Of a DNA stretch of 64,000 bases, positions 11,920 to 22,126 are shown piece by piece (positions within the stretch are counted from its first letter, which is position 1; each line of letters opens with the position of its first letter). The position numbers were made by a program, and so were the translations under genes. The stretch is from assembly GCA_900618425.1 (NCBI GenBank), contig UZAN01040018.1, forward strand, positions 32,815 through 96,814, read 5' to 3'. The notes below the pieces were generated by a model. That model was not told the DNA's origin and searched no databases. It saw only the letters and a list, made by a program, of their open reading frames with translations. The DNA is from Echinostoma caproni. Taxonomy: Eukaryota; Platyhelminthes; Trematoda; Plagiorchiida; Echinostomatidae.

Positions 11920-14900
11920 GTAAGTTCACCTTACCAACTGATGATTCACTCGTCGGGACATTCTTGTGTGGATCAAATGATTTCTAAATGCCTTAGTGAA
12001 TAAACACTTGTATTGGTGCCAAAGTAAATAGTCTAAATCAATGAACACAAGTGATGTAACTTCGTTCGACGTCTGTGTTCCCAGATCGACACTGGTCTTG
12101 ATAAAGCTTCGAGATGATTGCATGTTTGATAAGGGAAACTTGCGTAAATATTTTTGTTGGGTAATAATGTGACACAAATTTGCAAAGTTATAAAGTAAAT
12201 AGCTTTAGTAATATTTCATCTCACTGATTGTAATTTCCTTTTCATAATTTTTGACTCTCAAAAATTAATGTTTATTTCCGGAAGAAGTGTAGGTGATACA
12301 CGGTAATTCCAACCAGTAAATGTAAATTTTCTTAACTGATGTCAAAATAATGTGAACGGGAGGAAAGTATGTATAATGCTGACATCTACGACCATCTTGT
12401 TAGAGTTAGTATACCTCTCTCCTTCCATGGGATCATACTTGAGGAGAACTCATAGGTGACTAGCAATCGCATGCAACTTGAAGCAACAGCCATATGGGTC
12501 TATGGTACTCGGATTATGCTTTGCAAGTCAAACAAAATGATACGCATATTTACACATGGCCATACTCGTGAAATCGCAATCGCCATCGATTGCACCAAAT
12601 TAATCGGACAATTAGGCACATATCCCAATAACCAAGTTTTCTCCACAATCGGTTTTTATGTTCACATGCACACCCAGTACCCAAAGCCAGTGACGACTGA
12701 GAAAACCAAACTTTGTGTTATTGAGCATACAATCTACTTTCTTCCTTTATTGTAGACACACATTCAGCTCTGTGTTCACAATCATTTCCATGTTATCCGA
12801 GTCATAAAGTGTGCCACATGACTGTCATGTAATCGTGGATTGTGCTCCAAATTAAGCGTTTGTTGCCCTCTGATTGTTGATTGGGTGTGCTTTGGATCAC
12901 ACGATCTGAAATTCAAACTCGGTTATCGCTACACGTTTTCCGGTTCACTAGTACACCTTGAAATGCGATGGAAATGTTTGTACAAAGAGCAATTGACAGC
13001 TTCTTCGTCCTGTTTGGGACTCGCCAGCAATGCGTACTTTTTGTGTCCCTGTCAGGGCATTCGGGTTGGGACTCCAAACCCGCAACCATGAACGAAACGG
13101 TCAATGGTTACCACAGTCATTTCCATGGCATTTGAATATATTTACCTCTTGGGGATTGAACGATCTCCCAAGGAGTGAATGCCAATCCCAAGACTATCAA
13201 GAGGGCCAGATGCGTCTGAATAATCCAATGGGCTAATCCTATAAATACTTTAGACGTTACTACATCTGTTCAGTGTCTTGTCCTACGTGTTCCTATATCC
13301 AAACTATCAAGCTCATCGTCTGTACTGTGCGTTGGCTAGGGAATGTAAAATAGGAATGTTGGTTGCTTGGATCGCTAAGTCCGGGCCTGACTAGGCTACT
13401 TTCACGACGAGTGGTTAGCAAATTCTTTTCAGAAACACATCTCGTTGTTTGTGGTTAATTTCAACTGATGATTGGGTGTAATTATTAATGATCATTCCAA
13501 CTCAGTAACTATATCTACATTGACTTAATGCAATAAGTCCCACTCAAGCTAAGCAGATCAGTCCGTTCTTTCAACCTGGTAAAACTCGTTTCAACGGAGA
13601 CAAATATTTTGATCAGAAAAGCTGAAATAATCTTATGTGTTGTCTACCAATCCATTTANNNNNNNNCAGTAAATATGATCCCTCCAGTGAAGCTGAAGCG
13701 ATCGATTGGGTGAATAAGCTCACCGGTGAGAATGTTCCTCTTGGACGCGAGAATGTGTGTGCAGCGTTGAAGAATGGCCAAATTTTGATCAAGTGAGTCG
13801 TTGATAAAGATTCTTTCACATTTTGGTTAACTGACTACACCTCTATTCAAAACTATAAAAGAAGCGTGTTTGCAAGAGTTTTGTTTCTTTATACTTCATT
13901 CGTCTTGCTAGGCAGAGGAATATTACCGTTGTTAAGCATACAGTTACCTGCGTGACTGTTTGTTTACTCTTGGGTGAAGCATGATAGCTAATTTTACAAG
14001 ACTACCTACAAAAGCTGGTCCAGCTTCTGACAACTAAGTTCAATTGACAAACTGCTTTATTTAGTTTGGGATAGAAAAACATATAAGCGGAACAACCAAT
14101 ATCCATGGGTAATAGTATAAAAATATTGTAAATTTTAGTTCGGTGAATTTTGCACGTGGATACACAAAGCAGTCAATATACACCAAATTCTAATTGAATT
14201 ACTGGTGCTCGAGCATGAGTGACTAAGTAAGGACGCAGTTCATGGAGTTTGTAAACGTCTTTTACTCGCGACAGGAAAAAACATTCGCGCTTCTTGCAAA
14301 CATCTGCTTCACTGGTGAAATATCTACCATATTTATCAGTAATCTAATCGAGATCGAGTGGAATTTCTTCATTGGATATTGTTTTGCAGTCTGGTCTCCG
14401 GTTGGTGGACATATTTAATACTTTGATTGATTATAAACTATATCAACCAGGTGAATATAAAACGACGGTTTGTAGTGTTACACAATCCATCCAGTTTACG
14501 CTGTAGATGTTTGGTTTACTAGGACAGAGGCTAACGCCAAACAGCTGGACGTGGACTTAGAGATGGGATATGGGGTCAAATGTGAGCGATTATGAGTACA
14601 GAGTGGTAACAAATAAAGAGGTGTGCTGACTGAGACGGTGATTCCCATACTGAGCTAAGACAAGGGATTCAATAATGTGCAACATACCCCAATGAAATAA
14701 TCGTATTGCGAGCGAGCACCGATGAGTCCAGTTGCCCGAATGAGCAGGAAAGGTTGTTACTCTACTCTCATTTTGTTTAGGTTCATACGATTAGACTTAA
14801 AGCTTCAACCCTTGGTTCAAAATAATTGGCCAATAGATCATCACTTTAAACTAGAAAGTGTTTGGAAACCATATACGCCTACTCACTAAAGTAATGCCTG

Positions 14901-17900
14901 CCTGTCCTGGACCACTTGATTAATCTACTCATTTAGTCTCACCCATTATTTTCATCCATGTCCTAATAAGCTAATATGGGCAACAAACAAGATGTCAGCG
15001 GACCATAGAGAAACCAAGACATGTGTTTCGAACAAAAACACCAGAATGCGATAAAATACAATTTGAAGGAAATATTCGAATGAACCTAAAACATGATTTA
15101 ACGTTTCAATTAAATTATGATATCATTCGACATACCACTGATTGGGACCGGTGAACAATTGATGGATTTCGTAATATTCTTTGTAATTATTTCAACTGAC
15201 TATCCTTCGGACTTCATCTTCAGGCACAATCCTCAGTTCATCTATTCAACCATACACTCAGAAGCACTAGACTCGAGTTTCGCTCTTATCAGAGCTCATC
15301 AGTAGTGCATATCCACCGTCCGGCCTTGTAGGTTCCTTGGCGAATCAGCTCTGCATTGAAGTCCTGACTTAGTAGTAGGCTTTCGATTCGGATTAACAGA
15401 TTGTCATCTGTCTTTCTTTGTTGCTGTCGGGTCAAATGAATTGACTATCATTAAAAAAGACACCTAAACAAACATGAATTGGTAATTTGGTTCAACCAAG
15501 GTATGAGCTGGTTGACTCAGTGGTAATACACACGCCTTTCAGAGATCAACTCGCGGACGGAACGGTGGATATGTACTACTGATGAGCTCTAATAAGAGCG
15601 AAACTCGAGTCTAGTGCTTCTGAGTGTATGGTTGAATAGATGAACTGATGATTGTGCCTGAAGGTGGAATCCGAAAGATAGTCATTTCAAATCAATAATA
15701 ATCAATTATGCCACACTACCACACATAAGTAACTGTGAGTTAAAAGCGAACGTGTAATATCCGAAAACTTTTACCTGGGCACGGTTCCTACTGATCGAGA
15801 TACACGAAATTATTTTCATATTCAGCTTGAACATACAAATTGTGCCATAATTAAGTCTACGGAAATTCGACGAGAGAGCTACGGGATCTTCGCATAGTAG
15901 GAGACATTTCTCTGGTTAAACTATACCATGATCCGTTAGGATAGACTGTCTCACAGTTTCATTCACATTGCACCTGATNCCTGATACAGTTACCTCTTGT
16001 GCGACCTCCGTTCAGTCACTCTCAAGTTCTGAATGATTTCAAAGCAGGTAACTTGGCCGTTTTTTTCATCTATGCTATGGAATAAACCGGACATTTATTC
16101 TATTTGTACCTGTAATTGATAAACTAAGACACCTCTACAGTGTGTAACATAATTCACCAGAAAACTACTCGGGTCGGACATTATATGCATACACACGAGA
16201 TGTGTGCTTGCCTGTCCCCATACCTGTCAGTCTTTTAACCAAACTTGATGTAAATGTATGTATGCAGCTGATGAGATTACCGCGAAATAGCTGAATTCAA
16301 CACATCCTGTGATCATAATGCTTCTTCTTGCTCTCATAAAAATGTTAAAGGGAACTGGTTGCATGAAATTCCTAATGAATTCAAGAGAACTCAAGATATT
16401 GACAAGTCCTTGGAATGAAAATTTTACTGTTGGGTGAGCTGGATAGTATGTGTGAAGTAAAATGGGCTAATCCAAACGGCAAAATATATTACCCATCGTC
16501 CTAAATTTTGGGCAAATTATGGATGTTAACTTTTATTCAATACGAGTTCTCCTGCAGTTCAATCAACCGACTCCATTATCGTTCTTTTGCAATGTAAGAT
16601 ACATCAGACAAATTTATTGGTTTTCCATCACCGGTGTCCCTTTCCCAACGGACGACAAATTGTAACTAAAGTCCTTACATCGATCAATTCATCCATGGCG
16701 GTAAATTCAATAGACTGTATTCTACATCCCGTGTTTTCAACAGGAACTATAGAGCGCTTATGAGGACACTGTTGTCTGCAAAGAAAGTAAATATTTAAAT
16801 GTACGCACAAATTACGCTCGGGATAGTCGGATAGTTTGTCCTCAGCGTAAAAGTTCAAGTGGAAATCAAGCAGTGGCTCAAGACGTTCTCATGCCTCACA
16901 CCCAAGATTATTCACGTATTCCTCAACCTTCAAAGGTTTAATTTGTCACCCTTGGCAACCTCATTCGCCATTCAGCATGAATACTGTCTGTGGTATTTAA
17001 CCGTACAATACTTCTGTACCACTTGCCTGCATATTTGCATCTATACACATATAAGTATCTCAACAAATCTATAGTCACTCAAGTCCGTCATCTTATTTTA
17101 ATGGAGGTGAATAGGAACATTGTCGTTACTCAGTGAAAAGTAATTAGTTTTACCCTTTAGATTTTTCCAATAGCTTTCTGTTATTAGTAAGTTGTCAATG
17201 TGCTCACTGATCTGTTCTAAACAACCGTTTTCCCAATCTTTATCGCACCTGTTCAGACTTATCAATGCCGTCTATGCTGGAACGCCTGAGCTGCCGGCCT
17301 CCGTGGGCAAGAAACGACATCCGTTCAAGGCCAACACAATGAGTGCCCCATTCAAACAAGTGAGTGGACCGAATTTAGGATGAGGGACCGCGTTTTCTCG
17401 GGTGTGCATTTATTGAACATGGTGAATCTCCGCAATGGAACAGATATGATGTGATCTGATTGATAGAATTTGGTTATTCTGTGATCGGGAGCTTCCGTGA
17501 ATACTCGATGAGAATTGTGGATTTCGATGGTATCCAAATATCCCGGAATTAGCAAATGTGATTGATTTGACTCGTATTGATGCGGAATTGTAATAACTGA
17601 TTTCCGCAGGTTGTATATCATTCCATTTGATAGGTATACGAATTGAATTGAGGCCGCTACCAATGACAATAATATTCATGATAACAGTAACGATAATGTT
17701 CTTGTTTCCGACCCCAACCACAGATGGAAAACATCCAAATGTTCCTGAATGCAGCCGCTGCTTACGGTGTGCCACCTGCCAGTCTGTTCCAAACTGTGGA
17801 TTTGTATGAAGCACGAAATATGGCTCAAGTGCTGAACACAATCTTGCAACTTGGAACTGAGGTATGCAAATGTCTGACGCCGTGAAACTGGGTGCTGATT

Positions 17901-20900
17901 TTTCATTTTGTCTGCCTTTAGAGAAACTAGTAGCCGTAAGGTGAATGTGACTGGAGCAGTTTTCCTCACTCTCTTTCTCTTTCACTCTGTTACACTTGAA
18001 TGCGTCATTCAAATAATATGTAATACGAGTAGCCGTTGACCGTGAGAACCTATGTCATTTGTTGATATTTTGAGATTTTTTCTCTTTCTGGCTACAACCA
18101 AGCACGCCAATTGAAATGGTATTGTTACCAATTATTGGAATACTTACTGCCTATTAGCTCCGTAAAAGCAAACGCATTCTGATAGGTGATTACCAAAGGT
18201 CTGACGTAGGCTGTGTGATATCATGAACAAGGGTATTTCTTACGACTGCAAATTAAACATGAACAGCTTTATTTCACATGATGACTGCGAGACGATTTAA
18301 TGCTGTCATAAAAATGAGGCAACTTCCAAAAACTACACAGTGTACACTGCACGACAAAATCAGAAGACCGCCTTATATAACTATGTATTTAATTTGCAAT
18401 GTCTAAACTCACCGTCCTTTTTAGGTAGTGATACCTAAAACTACGAACACATTTTTCATTTCCAAAATCAATGAAACAAACTGTGACTCACCAAACACGA
18501 AATGATTTTGGGCCAGTTAGAGATGCATCATACAAGTCTATCTGGTCCATGTGATTCTTACAAAATATATTTGATTATAACTTCATCTGCAGCTCTCTCT
18601 CTAATTATCATACTGTCCAAAACTGATTTCCATTGTCATACAGTGTTCTTTTAATGAGGCTCCAACAACAAACAGCTTCGGTTCGCCCTGCGATAAGCAG
18701 ACAGGGTTTTTCTTGCAATCAGAGTTGTGCCAAACCTGCGCACAAGTTATTCTTCTTGAATAAGTTTAAGAGTAAATTTGAGCGGTTGCCATTTAACCTA
18801 GAGATCACTTCATCTACAGTGATCGTCAAGGCAATCTTCAGTTCATATCGAACTTCAATTGATCATCCACCATTCCGTCCAGTAGCTTAACCAAATTAAA
18901 GGCTCTTTTATGATTGCTCATTTCGAGAGTAGGCAAGATAACTGATACTTTGAAGTTGTGACCAAAGACTAAGTGGTCATTCGTCCATTTTAGTGAACCT
19001 TATTTCATATCACGGCTGAGAGCCGGTTTGGTGTAGTACATATCGAAATCAGACAGATAGGTTTTACGGGTTGCAACGCCGTGCCGACTGAAAATTCCAC
19101 TAATTTATTAGTGGTTAGGGGTTAGGATTATATCGGTGACCTCGGAGTAATGAATCCAACTCATTCCTGTGTAATCCATCTTCCTCATTATTGCGAATTC
19201 CCAACCAGTCTGTGTTTGATAACATTCGCTTTCTAAAAATTACCTTTCATGCTCAATAAACTAAAAGCGGAAGTAGAACATAATTCATTTTGAAACGGAG
19301 CACTTAGAATTTCACTAATGTTTCCCAGTTTGAATCAACTCAAGATGTACTTTGCTTAGAACAACCCGTTGTATTTATCGTAAAATCAACTTAAGAGTGT
19401 TGTAATTGCGCTTTATATGACAAATCTTTATATACCAGGAATCTTTCCAAGTTCTACTTCAAATTATATTTTACGTGAAAACTGAAAAGTTCTTGTTATT
19501 TAAAGGCATTCTAATTGCGACTCTCCTAACTTCGAATGATAATGCGTAACATGTGGGAAGCGTTCATTTGAAGGGAATACGTACCGAACACATCACAAAA
19601 CAACTAAGTAAACTCCAACGCGGTGAAATGCTGGGGTATGTGCTATGTCATGGATTCGTATCGAAGAAGAGTTCGAGGAATCGCGGCAAGTGGTCAATGT
19701 TCATAACATTCACACCGGTTCGACGTGGTACACTGGCATTGGGAACAATGCTTGCGCAATCACACTGCGAGATATTTAATTTTTCAATGAACTAAAAACA
19801 GGACTTCAATGGATAACTTTTTCTCAACGTTTCATTTGCGGTGCATGCTCTTCGGGGCTTTACAAACCTGCCACTTACTTTTGGCTGCAAAATCGAAGTT
19901 TCTATGAATTGTACCTACGGAAGGACGCCCAATGGAAATTGGTATGCAGTTCGTGAAACTGAGATTGATCACGATCTGATAGGTCGAACAGTGATTGTTA
20001 GGTACTTGTTTTTGATCCCAAACGATATCGAAGAAGTTAACAACCAATACACCCTATTATAATGTAATAGACCGAAGGTTTTCTAACTTTCTAAGGTTGT
20101 ATTTTGGGATGCTCGATCCTGTACAGGTTGTCCAAAGTCCATGTTTGAAAGCTTTAGAAATAAAATGAAGCAGTTCTTCTGATCAGACGCAAATCGCCGA
20201 TGATGGGCAACTATTTCTCGTTCCTTTTTACAGTGCCAAAGAAATAATTTCAACGGCCCTACCTGCGGACCAAAACCGACGTATGAGAATAAACGTGAAT
20301 TCACTGAGGAACAACTTCGTATGTCGGAGGGTATCATTGGCCTTCAGGCTGGTACTAACAAATTGGCCAGTCAGGCTGGCATGAGCCACGGAGGTCCCCG
20401 ACACATCACCGACATCAAGGTGGATGCCGCAAGCAAGGAGGGTCAAGGTGTGATTGGTCTACAAATGGGTTCGAACAAGGGTGCTTCCCAGGCTGGCATG
20501 AGTCATGGAGGTCCGCGCCATATCACTGACATCAAGGTGGATGCCGCAAGCAAGGAGGGTCAAGGAGTGATTGGTCTACAAATGGGTTCGAACAAGGGTG
20601 CTTCCCAGGCTGGCATGAGTCATGGAGGTCCGCGCCATATCACTGACATCAAGGTGGATGCCGCAAGCAAGGAGGGTCAAGGTGTGATTGGTCTGCAAAT
20701 GGGTACCAACAAGCTTGCTAGCCAAGCCGGTATGAGCCACGGAGGTCCCCGGCACATTACTGATATCAAGGTCGATGCTGCCAGCAAGGAAGGCCAGAGT
20801 GTGATTGGTCTACAAATGGGTTCGAACAAGGGTGCTTCCCAGGCTGGCATGAGTCATGGAGGTCCGCGCCATATCACTGACATCAAGGTGGATGCCGCAA

Positions 20901-21130
20901 GCAAGGAGGGTCAAGGTGTGATTGGTCTGCAAATGGGTACCAACAAGCTTGCTAGCCAAGCCGGTATGAGCCATGGAGGTCAAAGACACATCGCTGATAT
21001 CAAAGTGGGCGAAATCTCCAAAGAAGGTCAGAGTGTTATTGGAATGCAAATGGGTCTGAGCCAGGATCAAGTTGCTTCCCAGTCAGGCATGAGTTTTGGC
21101 GCACAACGCCACATCGTTGATAGTCATTGA
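11869..21130 (+). CDS. Calponin-family actin-binding protein (CH domain plus seven CLIK repeats), five exons
   Basis: The gene model is 11869-11919, about 13662-13792, 17257-17359, 17724-17861 and 20234-21130, all with GT-AG boundaries and matching phases. The product is about 440 residues. An N-terminal type-3 calponin-homology domain (exons 1-4) is followed by a short linker and seven 39-residue calponin-like repeats (exon 5). In the family, the CH domain is a docking module and the CLIK repeats bind F-actin and stabilise thin filaments in smooth or obliquely striated muscle. Vertebrate calponins have three repeats and nematode UNC-87 has seven but no CH domain, so this protein combines both. 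The ATG at 11869 is chosen because it fits the CH family start and has an AAAA context. The acceptor of exon 2 is hidden by an N run. Confidence 0.93.
12940..13115 (-). mobile_element. Hammerhead-bearing SINE (family C), copy 2, in calponin intron 1
   Basis: On the minus strand it shows a GGGTTTGGAGTCCC B-box-like element, the signature CCCTGACAGGGACACAAAAA and a near-complete hammerhead at 13033-12989. It is antisense to the calponin gene. It aligns with copy 1 (2957-3155) throughout. Confidence 0.8.
12989..13033 (-). ncRNA. Hammerhead ribozyme, slightly degenerate, Sm-alpha-like
   Basis: The minus strand reads GCATTG, CTGGCGAG, then TCCCAAACAGGA, CGAAG, AAGCTGTC and AATTGC. Stem II (GTCC/GGAC with a CAAACA loop) and the GUC cleavage triplet are kept. 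The core differs from CUGAUGAG at two bases and from GAAA at one, and stem I has mismatches. The stem II loop closely resembles the CAAAUA loop of the schistosome Sm-alpha hammerhead as I recall it. Confidence 0.75.
13659..13666. other. Assembly gap (8 Ns) over the exon 2 acceptor
   Basis: The run of Ns covers the probable 3' splice site and first bases of calponin exon 2. A second run (6 Ns) is at 43953-43958. Confidence 0.95.
13662..13792 (+). CDS. Calponin gene exon 2 (5' edge in an N run)
   Basis: It reads SKYDPSSEAEAIDWVNKL and continues through ENVCAALKNGQILIK: the first two helices of the CH domain, with the SKYD and family-typical LxxGxxLxxL motifs. It ends in phase 2 at gtgagt (13793). 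A phase-0 join from exon 1 cannot use the visible CAG at 13667-13669, since that would begin with TAA. The true acceptor and one to three codons therefore fall in, or just before, the Ns at 13659-13666. Confidence 0.88.
15110..15325 (-). mobile_element. Hammerhead-bearing SINE (family B), copy a, antisense in calponin intron 2
   Basis: On the minus strand it shows GGACGGTGGATATGCACTA, an intact hammerhead (15308-15264) and a 3' body (TGCTTCTGAGTGTATGGTTG and on through GCCTGAAGATGAAGTCC). The 3' body matches copy b at 15553-15700 in inverted orientation over about 130-145 bp with only a few differences. The body also aligns with the copies at 55920 and 46690. Confidence 0.88.
15264..15308 (-). 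ncRNA. Type I hammerhead ribozyme, intact core (copy a)
   Basis: Minus strand. Stem I is GCACTA (15308-15303) with TAGTGC (15269-15264), six Watson-Crick pairs. The core is CTGATGA, and stem II is GCTCT/AGAGC with loop GATA. GAAA follows, then a two-pair stem III (A-U, C-G) closed by UCGA, and the cleavage triplet GUC (C at 15270). All invariant bases are present. The very short stem III is the form reported for hammerheads of SINE and Penelope elements, which are thought to act best as dimers. Confidence 0.88.
15495..15700 (+). mobile_element. Hammerhead-bearing SINE (family B), copy b, sense in calponin intron 2
   Basis: A tRNA-like head (GCTGGTTGACTCAGTGGTAA near 15508-15527, A-box-like) is followed by CGGAACGGTGGATATG, the ribozyme at 15573-15617 and the family 3' body to about 15700. 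It is the inverted partner of copy a: heads face each other and ribozymes are about 260 bp apart. It lies on the same strand as the calponin transcript. Confidence 0.88.
15573..15617 (+). ncRNA. Type I hammerhead ribozyme, intact core (copy b, sense to calponin)
   Basis: Stem I is GTACTA (15573-15578) with TAGTGC (15612-15617), including one G-U pair. CTGATGA is at 15579-15585. Stem II is GCTCT/AGAGC (15586-15590, 15595-15599) with loop AATA. GAAA is at 15600-15603. Stem III is A15603-U15610 and C15604-G15609 with loop TCGA. The predicted cleavage site is after C15611. Every invariant hammerhead base is present. Confidence 0.88.
17257..17359 (+). CDS. Calponin gene exon 3
   Basis: 103 nt after the acceptor CTGTTCAG. 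Its first base completes the Lys codon of exon 2, giving the join LIK-LINAVYAG. It then encodes the middle of the CH domain, ending APFKQ in phase 0 at gtgagt. It matches the KLIN...FK segment of calponins in order and spacing. Confidence 0.9.
17724..17861 (+). CDS. Calponin gene exon 4
   Basis: 46 codons after AACCACAG: MENIQMFLNAAAAYGVPPAS and on through TVDLYEARNMAQVLNTILQL. This is the C-terminal half of the CH domain, with the MENI..FL and DLxE....QV signatures of calponin, transgelin and myophilin. It ends in phase 0 at gtatgc. Confidence 0.92.
17862..20233 (+). other. Calponin intron 4 (2.37 kb)
   Basis: Apart from short open frames (for example 18633-18890 and 19553-19795, plus strand) without splice or domain support, I see nothing in it. 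Intron 3 (17360-17723, 364 bp) is likewise empty. A 200-codon antisense frame at 17410-18012 overlaps exon 4 and is treated as a shadow. Confidence 0.6.
20234..21130 (+). CDS. Calponin gene exon 5 (CLIK repeats and stop)
   Basis: 298 codons and a TGA after the acceptor TTTTTACAG. A linker of about 32 residues (CQRNNFNGPTCGPKP and on to EEQLRMSE) leads into seven calponin-like repeats of exactly 39 residues, starting at 20330, 20447, 20564, 20681, 20798, 20915 and 21032. Each unit carries the GxxxGLQxGxN..ASQxGM signature. The last is diverged (GLSQDQVASQSGMSFGAQ) and ends at the stop. No intron interrupts the repeats. Confidence 0.94.
   Translation, partial: CQRNNFNGPTCGPKPTYENKREFTEEQLRMSEGIIGLQAGTNKLASQAGMSHGGPRHITDIKVDAASKEGQGVIGLQMGSNKGASQAGMSHGGPRHITDIKVDAASKEGQGVIGLQMGSNKGASQAGMSHGGPRHITDIKVDAASKEGQGVIGLQMGTNKLASQAGMSHGGPRHITDIKVDAASKEGQSVIGLQMGSNKGASQAGMSHGGPRHITDIKVDAASKEGQGVIGLQMGTNKLASQAGMSHGGQRHIADIKVGEISKEGQSVIGMQMGLSQDQVASQSGMSFGAQRHIVDSH
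20330..21121 (+). repeat. Seven tandem 117-bp coding repeats (CLIK units)
   Basis: The period is 117 bp (39 codons) without indels until the last unit. Units 2, 3 and 5 are nearly identical in DNA, and so are units 4 and 6 over their first 60 bp. Units 3+4 (20564-20797) thus form a 234-bp block duplicated as 5+6 (20798-21031). Units 1 and 7 at the edges are the most diverged. The pattern points to recent unequal crossing-over or gene conversion inside the array. Confidence 0.9.
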
Positions 21131-21680
21131 TTTGTCATTTCTGTGCATGCGGATAATTATCCTGTGCTGGAGCTGTTATCGCGGACGTGGTATTTCGGTC
21201 AACGTTTTTTCTAAACTCCAAATGATCCCCCAATTGAATATCCAGTAACTGGTCACTTATGCTTATTTTTTTGGCTTCTCGACAATGTTTGTCGGTGCGA
21301 ATGTGTTCACTGACTGATTTCGACTCGTTCAGTGAAAACACCGAACAAATCTGTCAAATCTATTTCGACCCAACTGGTTCTCGTTCATTCGTGCCTTCTA
21401 CCATTTTGTGCCTACAGGTTCATTTGAGGTGAAGCATGTTTCATGTTTCGGTCTTGTTAACTTGTGAGACAGCATCTGTTCCCTCTTCTTGCATTTCCGT
21501 CTGTTACCGCACAAGTCAGGAGCCTGATTTCGTGTGGCCAGATACCAGAGACACATGCTCCCTGTAACTTGCGCCAATATCTGAACAGATTATGTTGCCA
21601 GTTTGACACGTTACTGTGTTTCTATTTATTTATCGAATGTTTGGAAGTTTACCTGAAATAAACCTTGTCAAATCCCGCAA
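21131..21680 (+). terminator. Calponin 3' UTR with polyadenylation signal
   Basis: AATAAA at 21657-21662 is the first good polyadenylation signal after the TGA at 21128-21130, giving a 3' UTR of about 540 nt. No other strong signal is seen between. Confidence 0.7.
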
Positions 21681-22126
21681 CGGACGGAATTGAAAAACCC
21701 TGCTTGATTTGCTATTTTTGTTTGTTGTTTTTTGAAAACTTGGAATGCTAACCTAACATCAGCATTAACCAGAAGTTTACAGACAAATATTGCTTCGTTA
21801 GCTTGCGTTAATTTAACTGTATAGGTTGGTTAGTGATGTAGATGGTAGACTTAACAGAACTAGATTGTTTTGTAGCTCTCATATAAAGCAAAGATAATTA
21901 TGCATACATTTAAGCAGACGATGACTGGGTGCGTTATATCCGTGATGTTTAGAGTTTGGGCCTACGTTAGGTCCTTGGAGCTGCATCACGGATGAGATTT
22001 TCACTCCATGGAAACAGCTGTCAAATATGTTCTAACCGTATGAAAATGATTTGTCTAAGTTAAACTTATAAAAGCAAATAATGAACTACCTCGATATTAG
22101 AAAAATAATATATTTTTCAAACAAAA

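Larger units (their letters stand above)
13793..17256 (+). other. Calponin intron 2 (3.46 kb)
   Basis: A long intron holding the head-to-head pair of ribozyme SINEs (15110-15700). It also contains a 61-nt block (14390-14450) between a strong acceptor (TTGTTTTGCAG) and a donor-like gtgaat. Spliced after exon 2, that block would give an in-frame stop, so it could act as a poison exon, or be chance. A similar 36-nt block lies near 16558-16593. There is no other feature I can support. Confidence 0.6.

Noticed and set aside
14720..14760. CGATGAGTCCAGTTGCCCGAA, hammerhead-like
   Set aside because: It lacks CUGAUGA and GAAA in the right form and does not fold.
17410..18012. 200-codon open frame on the minus strand
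   Set aside because: It lies antisense to calponin exon 4 and parts of introns 3 and 4, has no recognisable domain and no splice logic of its own, and is best explained as a shadow.
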